In this document: positions 26,299-34,573 of the stretch, piece by piece
Layout: each line of letters begins with the position of its first letter
How positions within the stretch are numbered: the first letter of the stretch is position 1
NCBI GenBank assembly: GCA_024692715.1
Contig: JAILMH010000062.1
Location: 1-52,727 of the forward strand
Source of the DNA: Lachnospiraceae bacterium
GTDB taxonomy: Bacteria > Bacillota > Clostridia > Lachnospirales > Lachnospiraceae
Length of the DNA: 52,727 bases
Direction: 5' to 3'
Translations under genes and position numbers: made by a program
The notes under the pieces: generated by a model
Databases searched by the model: none
Seen by the model: only the letters and a program-made list of their open reading frames with translations
Told to the model about the DNA's origin: nothing

Positions 26299-27225
26299 TC
26301 AGAGCTTCAAAAGTTTCTCTGCATCGCCGACAATACCTTCGATTATCTCCTTACATGGCTTAACATCATTGATCATACCTGCGATCTGACCTGCCATAAC
26401 AGAGCCGTTTACAACATCACCTTCCATAACTGCCTTACGGAGACTTCCGAGTGTAAGCTGCTCAAGTTCCTCAAGCTTAGCACCTTCTGCTTCAAGCTTA
26501 AGATATTCTTTTGTCATCTTGTTTCTGATAAGACGAACCGGATGACCTGTTGAACGTCCTGTAACAATTGAGTCAATATCGTGTGACTTTACAAGCTTAG
26601 CCTTATAGTCAGCATGTGCGATAGACTCTTCAGCAGCTACAAAACGTGTACCCATCTGCACGCCTTCTGCACCAAGCATAAATGCTGCTGCCATACCTCT
26701 GCCGTCTGCGATACCTCCTGCAGCGATAACAGGTACATCTACAGCATCAACAACCTGCGGTACAAGTGCCATTGTTGAAGTTGAGCCAATATGTCCTCCA
26801 GCCTCAGCACCCTCAGCTACTACTGCGTCAGCTCCTGCACGGGCTACCATTACAGCCTGCGCTACTGAAGCAACTACAGGAATAACTTTTACTCCTGCAC
26901 CCTTAAGGGCCTTCATGAGTTCTGAAGGAAGCACTCCTGCACCTGCTGTAACAACAGGAACCTTCTCTTCGATAACAACCTTTACAACATCCGGTGCATT
27001 AGGATTAAGCATCATGATGTTAACACCAAAAGGCTTGTCTGTGAGTTTTTTACACTCACGAACATACTCACGAACGATTTCAGCAGGAGCACTTGCGGCA
27101 CCGATAAGTCCAAGGCCACCGGCATTTGAAACTGCTGCTGCAAGATGGTACTCAGCGATCCACGCCATACCACCCTGGATAACAGGATATTCAATTCCTA
27201 AAAGTTCTGTAATTCTTGTTTTCAT
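26299..27225 (-). CDS. fabK: enoyl-ACP reductase II (FMN-dependent)
   Basis: TIM-barrel flavoprotein of the nitronate monooxygenase-like family that performs the last reduction of the elongation cycle. Visible are PVIQGGMAWIAE at 14-25, AGGLGLIG at 35-42, AEGAEAGGHIG (138-147) with the conserved His145, and AAGGIADGRGMAAAFMLGAEGVQMGTRF (flavin phosphate site, GGIADGRG). I set the start at ATG 27223-27225 (308 aa); the frame remains open to a TTG at 27255. Enzymes of this class are known to be insensitive to triclosan. First fab gene of the cluster. Confidence 0.92.
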   Translation of the reverse strand: MKTRITELLGIEYPVIQGGMAWIAEYHLAAAVSNAGGLGLIGAASAPAEIVREYVRECKKLTDKPFGVNIMMLNPNAPDVVKVVIEEKVPVVTAGAGVLPSELMKALKGAGVKVIPVVASVAQAVMVARAGADAVVAEGAEAGGHIGSTSTMALVPQVVDAVDVPVIAAGGIADGRGMAAAFMLGAEGVQMGTRFVAAEESIAHADYKAKLVKSHDIDSIVTGRSTGHPVRLIRNKMTKEYLKLEAEGAKLEELEQLTLGSLRKAVMEGDVVNGSVMAGQIAGMINDVKPCKEIIEGIVGDAEKLLKL

Positions 27226-27264
27226 AATAATTTTAAACCTCCATGCTTTATACAAGCACTTTCT

Positions 27265-27597
27265 TTACAGATGTCTGTCCCAGTCACTTTTACGTGACCA
27301 GTACTGTTCGTTTAGGCAGTGGATTGCATCCTCTCTGCCCTGCTCCGTAAATGGGAAATAAAAGCTTTTCTTTAATTCATCTGCCGTAGTGGTATATGAA
27401 TTCGGCTCAGGCCAGACAGTTACCATGAACTGTCCGTCCTCCTGAGCTTCTTTATCCTTGAAAAATACATTTTCCAAGGGTTCTCGGGCGATGCGGTACC
27501 GCATACCCTTATACGAACCATAAAAGGCTTCACCATATAAATAATGCGTATATTTATACAGCTGCTGCCCGGTTATTACTTCTTCGTAATTATCCAT
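27265..27597 (-). CDS. conserved hypothetical protein (110 aa)
   Basis: I recognise this only as a small protein often seen in Lachnospiraceae, without a known function. It is rich in aromatic residues (GQQLYKYTHYLYGEAFYGSYKGMRYR near 9-34) and has WPEPNSY near 72-78. It has no signal peptide or membrane segment and ends with a charged helix. Its ATG shares one base with the aspS stop, and fabK follows 39 bp later, so it is in the same transcript as aspS and the fatty acid genes. A role tied to either is not shown by the sequence. Confidence 0.8.
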   Translation of the reverse strand: MDNYEEVITGQQLYKYTHYLYGEAFYGSYKGMRYRIAREPLENVFFKDKEAQEDGQFMVTVWPEPNSYTTTADELKKSFYFPFTEQGREDAIHCLNEQYWSRKSDWDRHL

Positions 27598-29369
27598 CAG
27601 TCCTTATTTTCTTCTTCAGGCTTGAGCATGATATGTACATCATCAAGCTGCTTCTGCTCTACTGCAGAAGGTGAACCCATCATAAGGTCCTGAGCATTCT
27701 TGTTCATAGGGAACGGAATGATCTCACGGATTGATTCCTCACCTGCGATAAGCATTACCATACGGTCTACACCAGGAGCGATACCTGCGTGTGGCGGTGC
27801 TCCATAGCAGAATGCGTTGTACATTGCAGGGAACTTAGCCTTAACATCATCTTCGCCAAGTCCGACAAGGCGGAATGCCTCGACCATGATCTCAGGATCA
27901 TGATTTCTAACAGCACCGCTTGAAAGCTCAACACCGTTACAAACAAGATCATACTGATAAGCCATGATAGAAAGCGGATCTTCGTTTCTAAGTGCTTCTA
28001 CGCCGCCCTGAGGCATTGAGAATGGGTTATGACAGAATTCAAGCTCACCTGACTCTTCTCCGATCTCATACATAGGGAAGTCAACGATCCAGCAGAATTC
28101 ATAACAATCCTTCTTCATATGGCCCTCAGCCTGAGGTCCGATGATCTTGATAAGAGCTCCGGCTGTCTTCTGAGCAGCAGACTTCTTACCTGCTGAAAGA
28201 GCAACAAAGTCTCCGGCCTTAAGACCAAGCTTTGAAACAACAGCATCATGTCTCTCACCAAGGAACTTAGAAATTCCGCCAGAGAATGAACCATCATCTC
28301 CAACCTTGAACCAATAGCCCTTACCACCTGAAACCATTTCAGCATCAGCCATGATATTATCAATAACTTTTCTTGAACCATTAAAGCCTGAAACAACGAT
28401 AGCTTTGATCACATTGCCTTCTTCAAACGGTCCGAAACCACATCCTGCGAGCTCTTCAGTAACATCCTGAGCGAAGAGATCGATTCTAAGGTCGGGCTTA
28501 TCTGAACCATACTTATCAAGTGCGTCAAGATACTTGATACGACGGAACGGAGCTGTTGAAGCTGTCTTGTAAACACCATACTTTGCAAATACAGGAGGAA
28601 GAACTCTCTCAAGAACTTCAAACACATCTTCCTGACTTGCGAAAGCCATCTCCATATCGAGCTGATAGAATTCTCCCGGAGAACGGTCTGCACGAGCATC
28701 CTCATCACGGAAACAAGGTGCGATCTGGAAATAACGGTCAAAACCGGATGCCATAAGGATCTGCTTGAACTGCTGCGGTGCCTGAGGCAGAGCATAAAAC
28801 TTACCTGCATGGAGTCTTGATGGTACAAGATAGTCTCTTGCGCCCTCAGGGCTTGAGCATGTAAGGATAGGTGTTGTGATCTCAAGGAAGCCTTCATTTG
28901 TCATTGCGCTTCTAAGATCAGCAACGATCTTACTTCTAAGGACGATCTTATCTTTAACCTCAGGATTTCTGAGATCGAGATAACGATACTTAAGTCTGAA
29001 GTTCTCATCAGCCTCCTTAGAACGATTGATCTCGAATGGAAGTTCATTATAAATGCACTTTCCGAGAACTTTGATCTCAGATGGTACTACTTCGATCTCA
29101 CCTGTAGCCTGGTTGGCATTCTTTGAAGAACGCTCTCTGACTACACCTGTTACCTGAAGAGTTGACTCTGTATTAACATCATTGATCTGATCCATCATCT
29201 CTTCTGTCTCGATAACAACCTGTGTCTTACCGTAGAAATCACGAAGTACAAGAAATCCGAGATTCTTACTTACTTTACGGATATTTTCAAACCATCCGCA
29301 AAGGGTTACTGTTTTGCCTGCATCTGCGAGTCTAAGCTCTCCGCAGGTATTTGTTCTTGACTGGAACAT
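27597..29369 (-). CDS. aspS: aspartyl-tRNA synthetase
   Basis: Class II synthetase charging tRNA-Asp. Domains are an N-terminal OB-fold anticodon-binding domain (about 1-110, with GWFENIRKVSKNLGFLVLRD), class II core motifs (YRYLDLRN; SPQ-like LPQAPQQFKQILM; RDEDARADRSPGEFYQLDMEM), the bacterial GAD insertion (about 290-415), and the closing GIAPGVDRMVMLIAG. The open frame extends to 29408; family alignment and the GGAG 9 nt upstream favour ATG 29367-29369 (590 aa). Whether it is discriminating or also charges tRNA-Asn cannot be decided here; no gatCAB is in the window. Confidence 0.95.
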   Translation of the reverse strand: MFQSRTNTCGELRLADAGKTVTLCGWFENIRKVSKNLGFLVLRDFYGKTQVVIETEEMMDQINDVNTESTLQVTGVVRERSSKNANQATGEIEVVPSEIKVLGKCIYNELPFEINRSKEADENFRLKYRYLDLRNPEVKDKIVLRSKIVADLRSAMTNEGFLEITTPILTCSSPEGARDYLVPSRLHAGKFYALPQAPQQFKQILMASGFDRYFQIAPCFRDEDARADRSPGEFYQLDMEMAFASQEDVFEVLERVLPPVFAKYGVYKTASTAPFRRIKYLDALDKYGSDKPDLRIDLFAQDVTEELAGCGFGPFEEGNVIKAIVVSGFNGSRKVIDNIMADAEMVSGGKGYWFKVGDDGSFSGGISKFLGERHDAVVSKLGLKAGDFVALSAGKKSAAQKTAGALIKIIGPQAEGHMKKDCYEFCWIVDFPMYEIGEESGELEFCHNPFSMPQGGVEALRNEDPLSIMAYQYDLVCNGVELSSGAVRNHDPEIMVEAFRLVGLGEDDVKAKFPAMYNAFCYGAPPHAGIAPGVDRMVMLIAGEESIREIIPFPMNKNAQDLMMGSPSAVEQKQLDDVHIMLKPEEENKD

Positions 29370-29443
29370 TCCTTTAGTCTCCTTACAAAAATCGCTATAT
29401 ATGACCATCAGAGTCAGTTGAGTGTCTCTGAATAAAAGCAGTT

Positions 29444-30694
29444 TTATTTATTATAAAAGTCCTTTATTGTTGTATAACCATCAGCCTCAAGATTATCCTT
29501 CTGGAATTTCTTGTTCTTCATCATCTGCGTAACAAGAACCTTTTTGCCCTCTGCACGAAGTGAAGCAGCCTCCTTCATAACCTCAACAAGGCCTTCAGCT
29601 GACATTTTCTTATCAACAAGAAATGCAACTCTCTCACCCTTTGCAGGAACCTTAAAGTCTGCATCAAGAAGCATTGTGATGATTCTTTCAAATCCGATCG
29701 AGAAACCACATGCAGGAACATCCTTACCTGTGAAGCGTCCAACCATTCCGTCGTATCTTCCACCGCCGGCGATAGAGCTTGAAAACTCTGCTGCTTCGAT
29801 CTCAAAAATTGTTCCTGTGTAATATGACATACCTCTTACAAGAGTAGGATCAAACTTAATGCTGAAATCTCCGGCCTTTGATGCATTTACACAGTCCATG
29901 ATAGAGATAAGTGACTCTGCTGTGCCTTCAGCAAGAAATTCGCCAAGTCTTTCCTTAAGAGAAAGAACATTTTCTCTTGTACCGTCTCCTCCAACAAAAA
30001 GTGACATACACTTTTCAACAGCTTCTGCATTATAGCCTTCCTTGAGAAGCTCTTCTTTAACACCGTCAGCGCCTATCTTGTCCATCTTATCAAGAATGAT
30101 AAAGACTGTATCCCACTCACTCTCTTCAAATCCACAGCTTGCAGCAATTCCTTTGAGGAAGCGACGATCAGAAATCCTAACTGTAAAGCCCTTGAATCCA
30201 AGCTTTGTAAGAAGAGTCGTTGTTGCCGAAACAAGTTCTATCTCTGCAAGACTTGTAGCATCACCGAGAATATCAATATCACACTGCTGGAACTGACGGA
30301 AACGACCTTTCTGAGGACGATCAGCGCGGAAAACATTTCCCATCTGAAGCGCCTTAAATGGTGAAGGCAGCTCGTTAGCATGATTTGCATAGTATCTTGA
30401 AAGCGGAAGTGTCAGATCATAACGAAGTCCTGAATCTGCCAGATCTGATGAGTCCTTTGCATTTGCAATATCAAGCTTCTCTCCGCGCTTAAGGATCTTA
30501 AAAATAAGCTTTTCATTTTCTCCGCCCTGATTTGAGCAAAGATTTTCGATATGCTCAACACAAGGTGTCTCGATCTGTGTAAAACCAAAGTTCCCATAAG
30601 TTTCACGTACAAGATCCATTACATAGTTTCTGATTTCCATCTCACGAGGAAGGATATCCTTCATTCCCGTAACAGGTTTCTTTAATAATGCCAT
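29444..30694 (-). CDS. hisS: histidyl-tRNA synthetase
   Basis: Class II synthetase charging tRNA-His. It shows RYDLTLPLSRYYANH (motif with the ATP and histidine pocket), VFRADRPQKGRFRQFQQCDIDILG (motif 2 region), the HisA-type LVRGMSYYTGTIFE, GGGRYDGMVG and ACGFSIGFERI (motif 3), then the C-terminal anticodon-binding domain (about 325-416). The length of 416 is normal for Firmicutes. No T-box precedes it; it lies 11 bp after the MBL hydrolase gene. The hisS-aspS pair is common in Firmicutes. Confidence 0.96.
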   Translation of the reverse strand: MALLKKPVTGMKDILPREMEIRNYVMDLVRETYGNFGFTQIETPCVEHIENLCSNQGGENEKLIFKILKRGEKLDIANAKDSSDLADSGLRYDLTLPLSRYYANHANELPSPFKALQMGNVFRADRPQKGRFRQFQQCDIDILGDATSLAEIELVSATTTLLTKLGFKGFTVRISDRRFLKGIAASCGFEESEWDTVFIILDKMDKIGADGVKEELLKEGYNAEAVEKCMSLFVGGDGTRENVLSLKERLGEFLAEGTAESLISIMDCVNASKAGDFSIKFDPTLVRGMSYYTGTIFEIEAAEFSSSIAGGGRYDGMVGRFTGKDVPACGFSIGFERIITMLLDADFKVPAKGERVAFLVDKKMSAEGLVEVMKEAASLRAEGKKVLVTQMMKNKKFQKDNLEADGYTTIKDFYNK

Positions 30695-30705
30695 TATTAA
30701 CGCTC

Positions 30706-31347
30706 CTATCTATTACAATATGGATTATATTTTTTTTCATCACCGACCAGCGTCGCGCCGCCATGTCCAGGAAAAACCTTTGTATCATCCGGAAGCTTCA
30801 TGAGCTTATCATTGAGTGAATGCATTATGTCTCCCATCGATCCTGTAGGGAGATCTGTTCTCCCAACTGATCCTTCAAAAAGAGTATCTCCCGAAAAAAG
30901 CATCGATTCACTCTCAATATAGTAGCTGATACCGCCAACAGTATGCCCCGGAGTTTCAATACATTTTATCTTGAATCCGGCAATTTCAAGTATCTGACCT
31001 TCAGACACAAAAAAATCCGGTTTAGCCGTAACCGGTGCCCGGAAACTTCCCATTGATGCTGAACAATTAAGCATCGTATCTTCTAATAATTCTTTTTCTT
31101 TTTCTCCCGCATAAAGCGGCACAGGATAGGCCTTTCTAAGATCCTCGACTCCTGTGATGTGATCAAAGTGACCATGGGTAAGAAGTATGGCCTTTAGCTC
31201 AAGGCCTTCCTTACGGATATTGGAAGCAATATCTTCTCCACGATCACCCGGATCAATTACAACGCACTCACGTGTTTCTTTATTAATGAGCAGATAGCAG
31301 TTAGTTGCGATAGGCCCTACCATCATGCACATAAGCTCTGCGCTCAT
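30706..31347 (-). CDS. MBL-fold metallohydrolase, glyoxalase II-like
   Basis: Metallo-beta-lactamase fold protein with the metal-binding motif THGHFDH at 57-63 and further ligands in ETPGHTVGGISY, FSGDTLFEGSVGRTD and VFPGHGGAT. At 213 residues it resembles the short hydroxyacylglutathione hydrolase-like proteins (YcbL, GloB-related) that sit between relA and hisS in many Firmicutes. Its true substrate is not known. Overlaps relA by 4 nt (ATGA-type overlap). Confidence 0.9.
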   Translation of the reverse strand: MSAELMCMMVGPIATNCYLLINKETRECVVIDPGDRGEDIASNIRKEGLELKAILLTHGHFDHITGVEDLRKAYPVPLYAGEKEKELLEDTMLNCSASMGSFRAPVTAKPDFFVSEGQILEIAGFKIKCIETPGHTVGGISYYIESESMLFSGDTLFEGSVGRTDLPTGSMGDIMHSLNDKLMKLPDDTKVFPGHGGATLVGDEKKYNPYCNR

Positions 31348-33605
31348 CCCGTCGTCCTTTCTATGTCTACAACGCTCGGTATAGTACGTATTTTCTTCAT
31401 TATCCTGTTAAGTTCATCAGTATTATGAATATTGAACGAAACAGAAATAGTTGCCATCCCCTGCTTGTTTGTCCTTGATTCAAGAGATGTGATATCGATA
31501 TCCGCATCTGAAAATACCCTTGAAATATCTACAAGGAGTCCGCTTCTGTTCGTAGCGTAAATATCAATATCCGCAAGGTACTGCTCATTTTTCTCAGAAC
31601 CCTTCTGCCAGGCAGCTTCAATAAGACGGCCTCTGTCTATCTCTGACATGTTCATTACATTTACGCAGTCTGTCCTGTGAATAGACACACCACGACCTCT
31701 TGTAACATATCCGACGATCTCGTCTCCCGGAAGCGGATTGCAGCATTTTGAAAAATGCACAGAGACATCAGTGATTCCCTTAACAATGATACCTCCGCGA
31801 TTTCTGATTCTTAAATTCTTCTTTGAAGCTTCGTCAACTCCGCTGAGAACTTCTTCGTCAGTCATCTGCCTCTTATGGTCGTTTTCATACCTTTCGACCA
31901 TCTTGTTAACGACCTGACCTTCTTTAAGTCCGCCATGTCCGATTGCCGCATAAACAGCATCAAAATCATGAAAACCGTATTTTTCAATGACAGCTTCCAT
32001 ATATTCAGGCTTCATAATATTTGCCTGAACTATTCCATGGGTCTTGCAATATGTTGCAAGAGCATCCTTGCCGCGGATTATATTATCCTCTTTAAGTTCG
32101 TTCTTAAACCACTGATTGATCTTTGAACGAGCCTGGGTACTTTTAACGATCTTAAGCCAGTCACGGCTTGGTCCGCGCGAATTCTGGCTTGTTATTACCT
32201 CTACACGATCGCCGTTCTGGATCTTGTAATCTATATTTACAAGCTTTCCATTGACTCTTGCACCAACCATCCTATTTCCAACTGCCGAATGGATGCTGTA
32301 CGCAAAATCGATCGGTGTAGAGCCTGCCGGAAGGTTTTTAACATCTCCAGATGGGGTGAAACAATAAACATAGTCTGAAAAAAGATTCAGATCGCTCTTC
32401 AGAAGATTCATAAACTCCTGATTATCTGACATATTCTGCTGCCATTCAAGGATCTGTCTCAGCCATGTAAGCTTAGCCTCTTCGCCTTCATCCGGATGCT
32501 TTCCATCCGAAACCTCTTTATATTTCCAGTGCGCTGCGATACCAAATTCAGCGATCCTGTGCATCTCAAATGTACGGATCTGAATTTCAAAAGGCTGACC
32601 TGTAGAGCTTATCAGCGTGGTATGCAGTGACTGATACCTGTTCATCTTAGGCATTGCGATATAATCTTTGAATCGCCCCGGAATCGGCTTATACATTTCG
32701 TGTATGACGCCAAGTGCCGCATAACAATCCTTTACACTATCAACAATAATACGAACAGCAAAAAGATCGTAAATCTGATCAAGTGTCTTGTTCTGATTTA
32801 CCATCTTTTTATATATAGAAAAGAAATGCTTAACCCTGCCATTGATCTGAGCTCTTATACCGGCCTCATCGATCTTGGCACTTACTTCATTTACTATCTC
32901 TTCAACAAATTTTTCCCTCTCACCACGTCTTATGGCGATCTTATCCACCAGATCATAGTAAACATCCGGCTTAAGGTATTTAAGTGAAAGATCATCCAGC
33001 TCGATCTTTACCTTCGAAATACCGAGACGCTGTGCGATCGGAGAATAAATGTCGAGGGTCTCTTTGGCAATCTCCTGCTGCTTATTTTCCGGCTGATACT
33101 TAAGTGTTCTCATATTATGCAGACGATCTGCAAGTTTTATAAGGATTACACGTATATCCTTGGCCATAGCCAAAAACATTTTTCTTAGATTATCAGCCTG
33201 AAACTCTACTTTATTTCCCTGATACTTAAGTTTACTGAGCTTTGTCACTCCATCAACCAGAAGCGCTACATCCGATCCGAAATCTCTCTCGACATCTTCA
33301 CGTGTAAGTATCGTGTCTTCGACCACATCATGAAGAAGACCGGCTACTATCGTTTCCTTGTCCAACTCAAGGTCAGCAAGGATAATAGCCGTACAAAGAG
33401 GATGTATGATATAAGGTTCTCCACTTTTTCTGACCTGATCCTTGTGTGCCTCGGTCGCTGTTTTGTATGCCTTATCGATCAGGGTTATATCATCGGAAGG
33501 ATGGTACTTGTGAACTCTCTCTATCAGATCTTTATAAAGCTCATCAGGAGTTGTGTACTCCTGTACTGTGTATATCCTGCTGTTATCAAAAACCTGCCCG
33601 CTCAT
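31344..33605 (-). CDS. relA: bifunctional (p)ppGpp synthetase / hydrolase, Rel
   Basis: Long RelA/SpoT homologue (753 aa). The HD hydrolase domain (about 45-200) has intact GEPYIIHPL (His68) and LLHDVVEDT (His92-Asp93), so hydrolysis is expected. The synthetase domain follows (RVKHFFSIYKKM, DLFAVRIIV, GRFKDYIAMPK). A TGS domain with VYCFTPSGDVKNLPAGSTPIDFAY, a zinc-finger/helical region with HFSKCCNPLPGD, and a C-terminal ACT domain (about 680-753) complete it. Start chosen at ATG 33603-33605 after AGGTGATACTT; a GTG 9 nt upstream is possible. First gene of the long 33605-20209 string; the promoter is at 33686-33714. Confidence 0.95.
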   Translation of the reverse strand: MSGQVFDNSRIYTVQEYTTPDELYKDLIERVHKYHPSDDITLIDKAYKTATEAHKDQVRKSGEPYIIHPLCTAIILADLELDKETIVAGLLHDVVEDTILTREDVERDFGSDVALLVDGVTKLSKLKYQGNKVEFQADNLRKMFLAMAKDIRVILIKLADRLHNMRTLKYQPENKQQEIAKETLDIYSPIAQRLGISKVKIELDDLSLKYLKPDVYYDLVDKIAIRRGEREKFVEEIVNEVSAKIDEAGIRAQINGRVKHFFSIYKKMVNQNKTLDQIYDLFAVRIIVDSVKDCYAALGVIHEMYKPIPGRFKDYIAMPKMNRYQSLHTTLISSTGQPFEIQIRTFEMHRIAEFGIAAHWKYKEVSDGKHPDEGEEAKLTWLRQILEWQQNMSDNQEFMNLLKSDLNLFSDYVYCFTPSGDVKNLPAGSTPIDFAYSIHSAVGNRMVGARVNGKLVNIDYKIQNGDRVEVITSQNSRGPSRDWLKIVKSTQARSKINQWFKNELKEDNIIRGKDALATYCKTHGIVQANIMKPEYMEAVIEKYGFHDFDAVYAAIGHGGLKEGQVVNKMVERYENDHKRQMTDEEVLSGVDEASKKNLRIRNRGGIIVKGITDVSVHFSKCCNPLPGDEIVGYVTRGRGVSIHRTDCVNVMNMSEIDRGRLIEAAWQKGSEKNEQYLADIDIYATNRSGLLVDISRVFSDADIDITSLESRTNKQGMATISVSFNIHNTDELNRIMKKIRTIPSVVDIERTTG

Positions 33606-33685
33606 AAGTATCACCTGCCTTTCATATTATATATATCGCAATGTGCCGTTATTAGCTTTTTAAACGTGTACGAATACAATCCTAA

Positions 33686-33714
33686 ATTATATATTTTTTA
33701 TTAATAAAATGCAA
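33686..33714 (-). promoter_or_regulatory. promoter of the relA operon
   Basis: TTGCAT (-35, 33709-33714) and a perfect TATAAT (-10, 33686-33691) are exactly 17 bp apart. Initiation would be near 33679, about 75 nt before the relA start. The -35 begins 11 bp after the thyA stop codon, and no terminator was seen for thyA. Confidence 0.7.
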
Positions 33715-33724
33715 ATCTGCCATT

Positions 33725-34573
33725 TTAGATGGCTACAGGTATGTTCTTTACCTGTTCTCCGGCTTCATAATCTGTAAGCTCAAAGTCCTCAAGCTTGAAG
33801 TCGTAGAAATTTTTAACATCCGGATTCATATGGAACTTCGGAGCCGGATGCTGCTCTCTTGTGATAAGCTCCTTAATGATATCCACATGTCTGTCGTAAA
33901 TATGCGCATCAGCAATAACATGCACAAGTTCTCCGACCTCCATATCTGAAACCTGAGCTATCATATGAAGAAGTACTGAATACTGTACCACATTCCAGTT
34001 GTTTGCCGTAAGCACATCCTGCGAACGCTGATTAAGCACAGCGTTAAGTATGAGCTTGTCGTGCCCCGGCTTTTCTGTAACATTAAATGTCATAGAATAT
34101 GCACACGGATAAAGCCCCATCTCCGAAAGATCATGGTGATTATAAATATTTGTCATGATTCTTCTTGAAAACGGATTATTCTTTAAGTCGTAGAGAACTC
34201 TGTCGACCTGATCGAACATTCCCTCTTTATACTTATGCTTTACTCCAAGCTGGTATCCATATGCTTTACCTATAGAACCGTTTTCATCTGCCCATGAATC
34301 CCAGATATGAGATCTAAGATCCTTTATATTATTTGATTTTTTCTGCCAGATCCAGAGGATCTCATCAATACAGTTCTTAAATCCCACCTTACGAAATGTC
34401 ATCGCAGGAAACTCCTTGGAAAGGTCATAGCGATTGACAACTCCGAACTTCTTTATTGTATACGCTGCTGTGCCGTCTTCCCAGTGAGGGCGTACCTTTT
34501 CTCCCTTTGTATCTGTACCGTTAGTAAGAATATCCTCACACATTTCCTTAAAAACTTTATCTGCGTAACTCAA
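33725..34573 (-). CDS. thyA: thymidylate synthase (ThyA type)
   Basis: Converts dUMP to dTMP with methylene-tetrahydrofolate. The catalytic Cys157 lies in LYPCAYSMTFNV, with the phosphate-binding SRRI at 136-139, NQRSQDVLTANNWNVVQYSVLL, and the HIYDRH loop (usual DxHxY). The 282-residue sequence is somewhat divergent from E. coli ThyA (PCAYSM instead of PCHHTQ), but the key residues are there. It overlaps the upstream GGDEF/EAL gene by 17 nt, so it is probably translated from the same mRNA. No dihydrofolate reductase gene follows. Confidence 0.93.
   Translation of the reverse strand: MSYADKVFKEMCEDILTNGTDTKGEKVRPHWEDGTAAYTIKKFGVVNRYDLSKEFPAMTFRKVGFKNCIDEILWIWQKKSNNIKDLRSHIWDSWADENGSIGKAYGYQLGVKHKYKEGMFDQVDRVLYDLKNNPFSRRIMTNIYNHHDLSEMGLYPCAYSMTFNVTEKPGHDKLILNAVLNQRSQDVLTANNWNVVQYSVLLHMIAQVSDMEVGELVHVIADAHIYDRHVDIIKELITREQHPAPKFHMNPDVKNFYDFKLEDFELTDYEAGEQVKNIPVAI

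Noticed and set aside
27226-27264. Possible promoter or fatty acid operator upstream of fabK
   Set aside because: A TATAAA-like -10 exists, but no -35 of any quality at the right distance, and no FapR- or FabT-type palindrome was seen.
28409-28897. Second minus-strand frame of 162 codons inside aspS
   Set aside because: Same strand but a different frame within the conserved synthetase core. Low-complexity Ser/Leu/Arg composition, no start signal.
29370-29443. Short inverted repeat TCAGAG/CTCTGA in the hisS-aspS gap, considered as terminator or T-box
   Set aside because: The stem is only 6 bp with a 12-nt loop, has no adjacent T run, and no T-box consensus was found.
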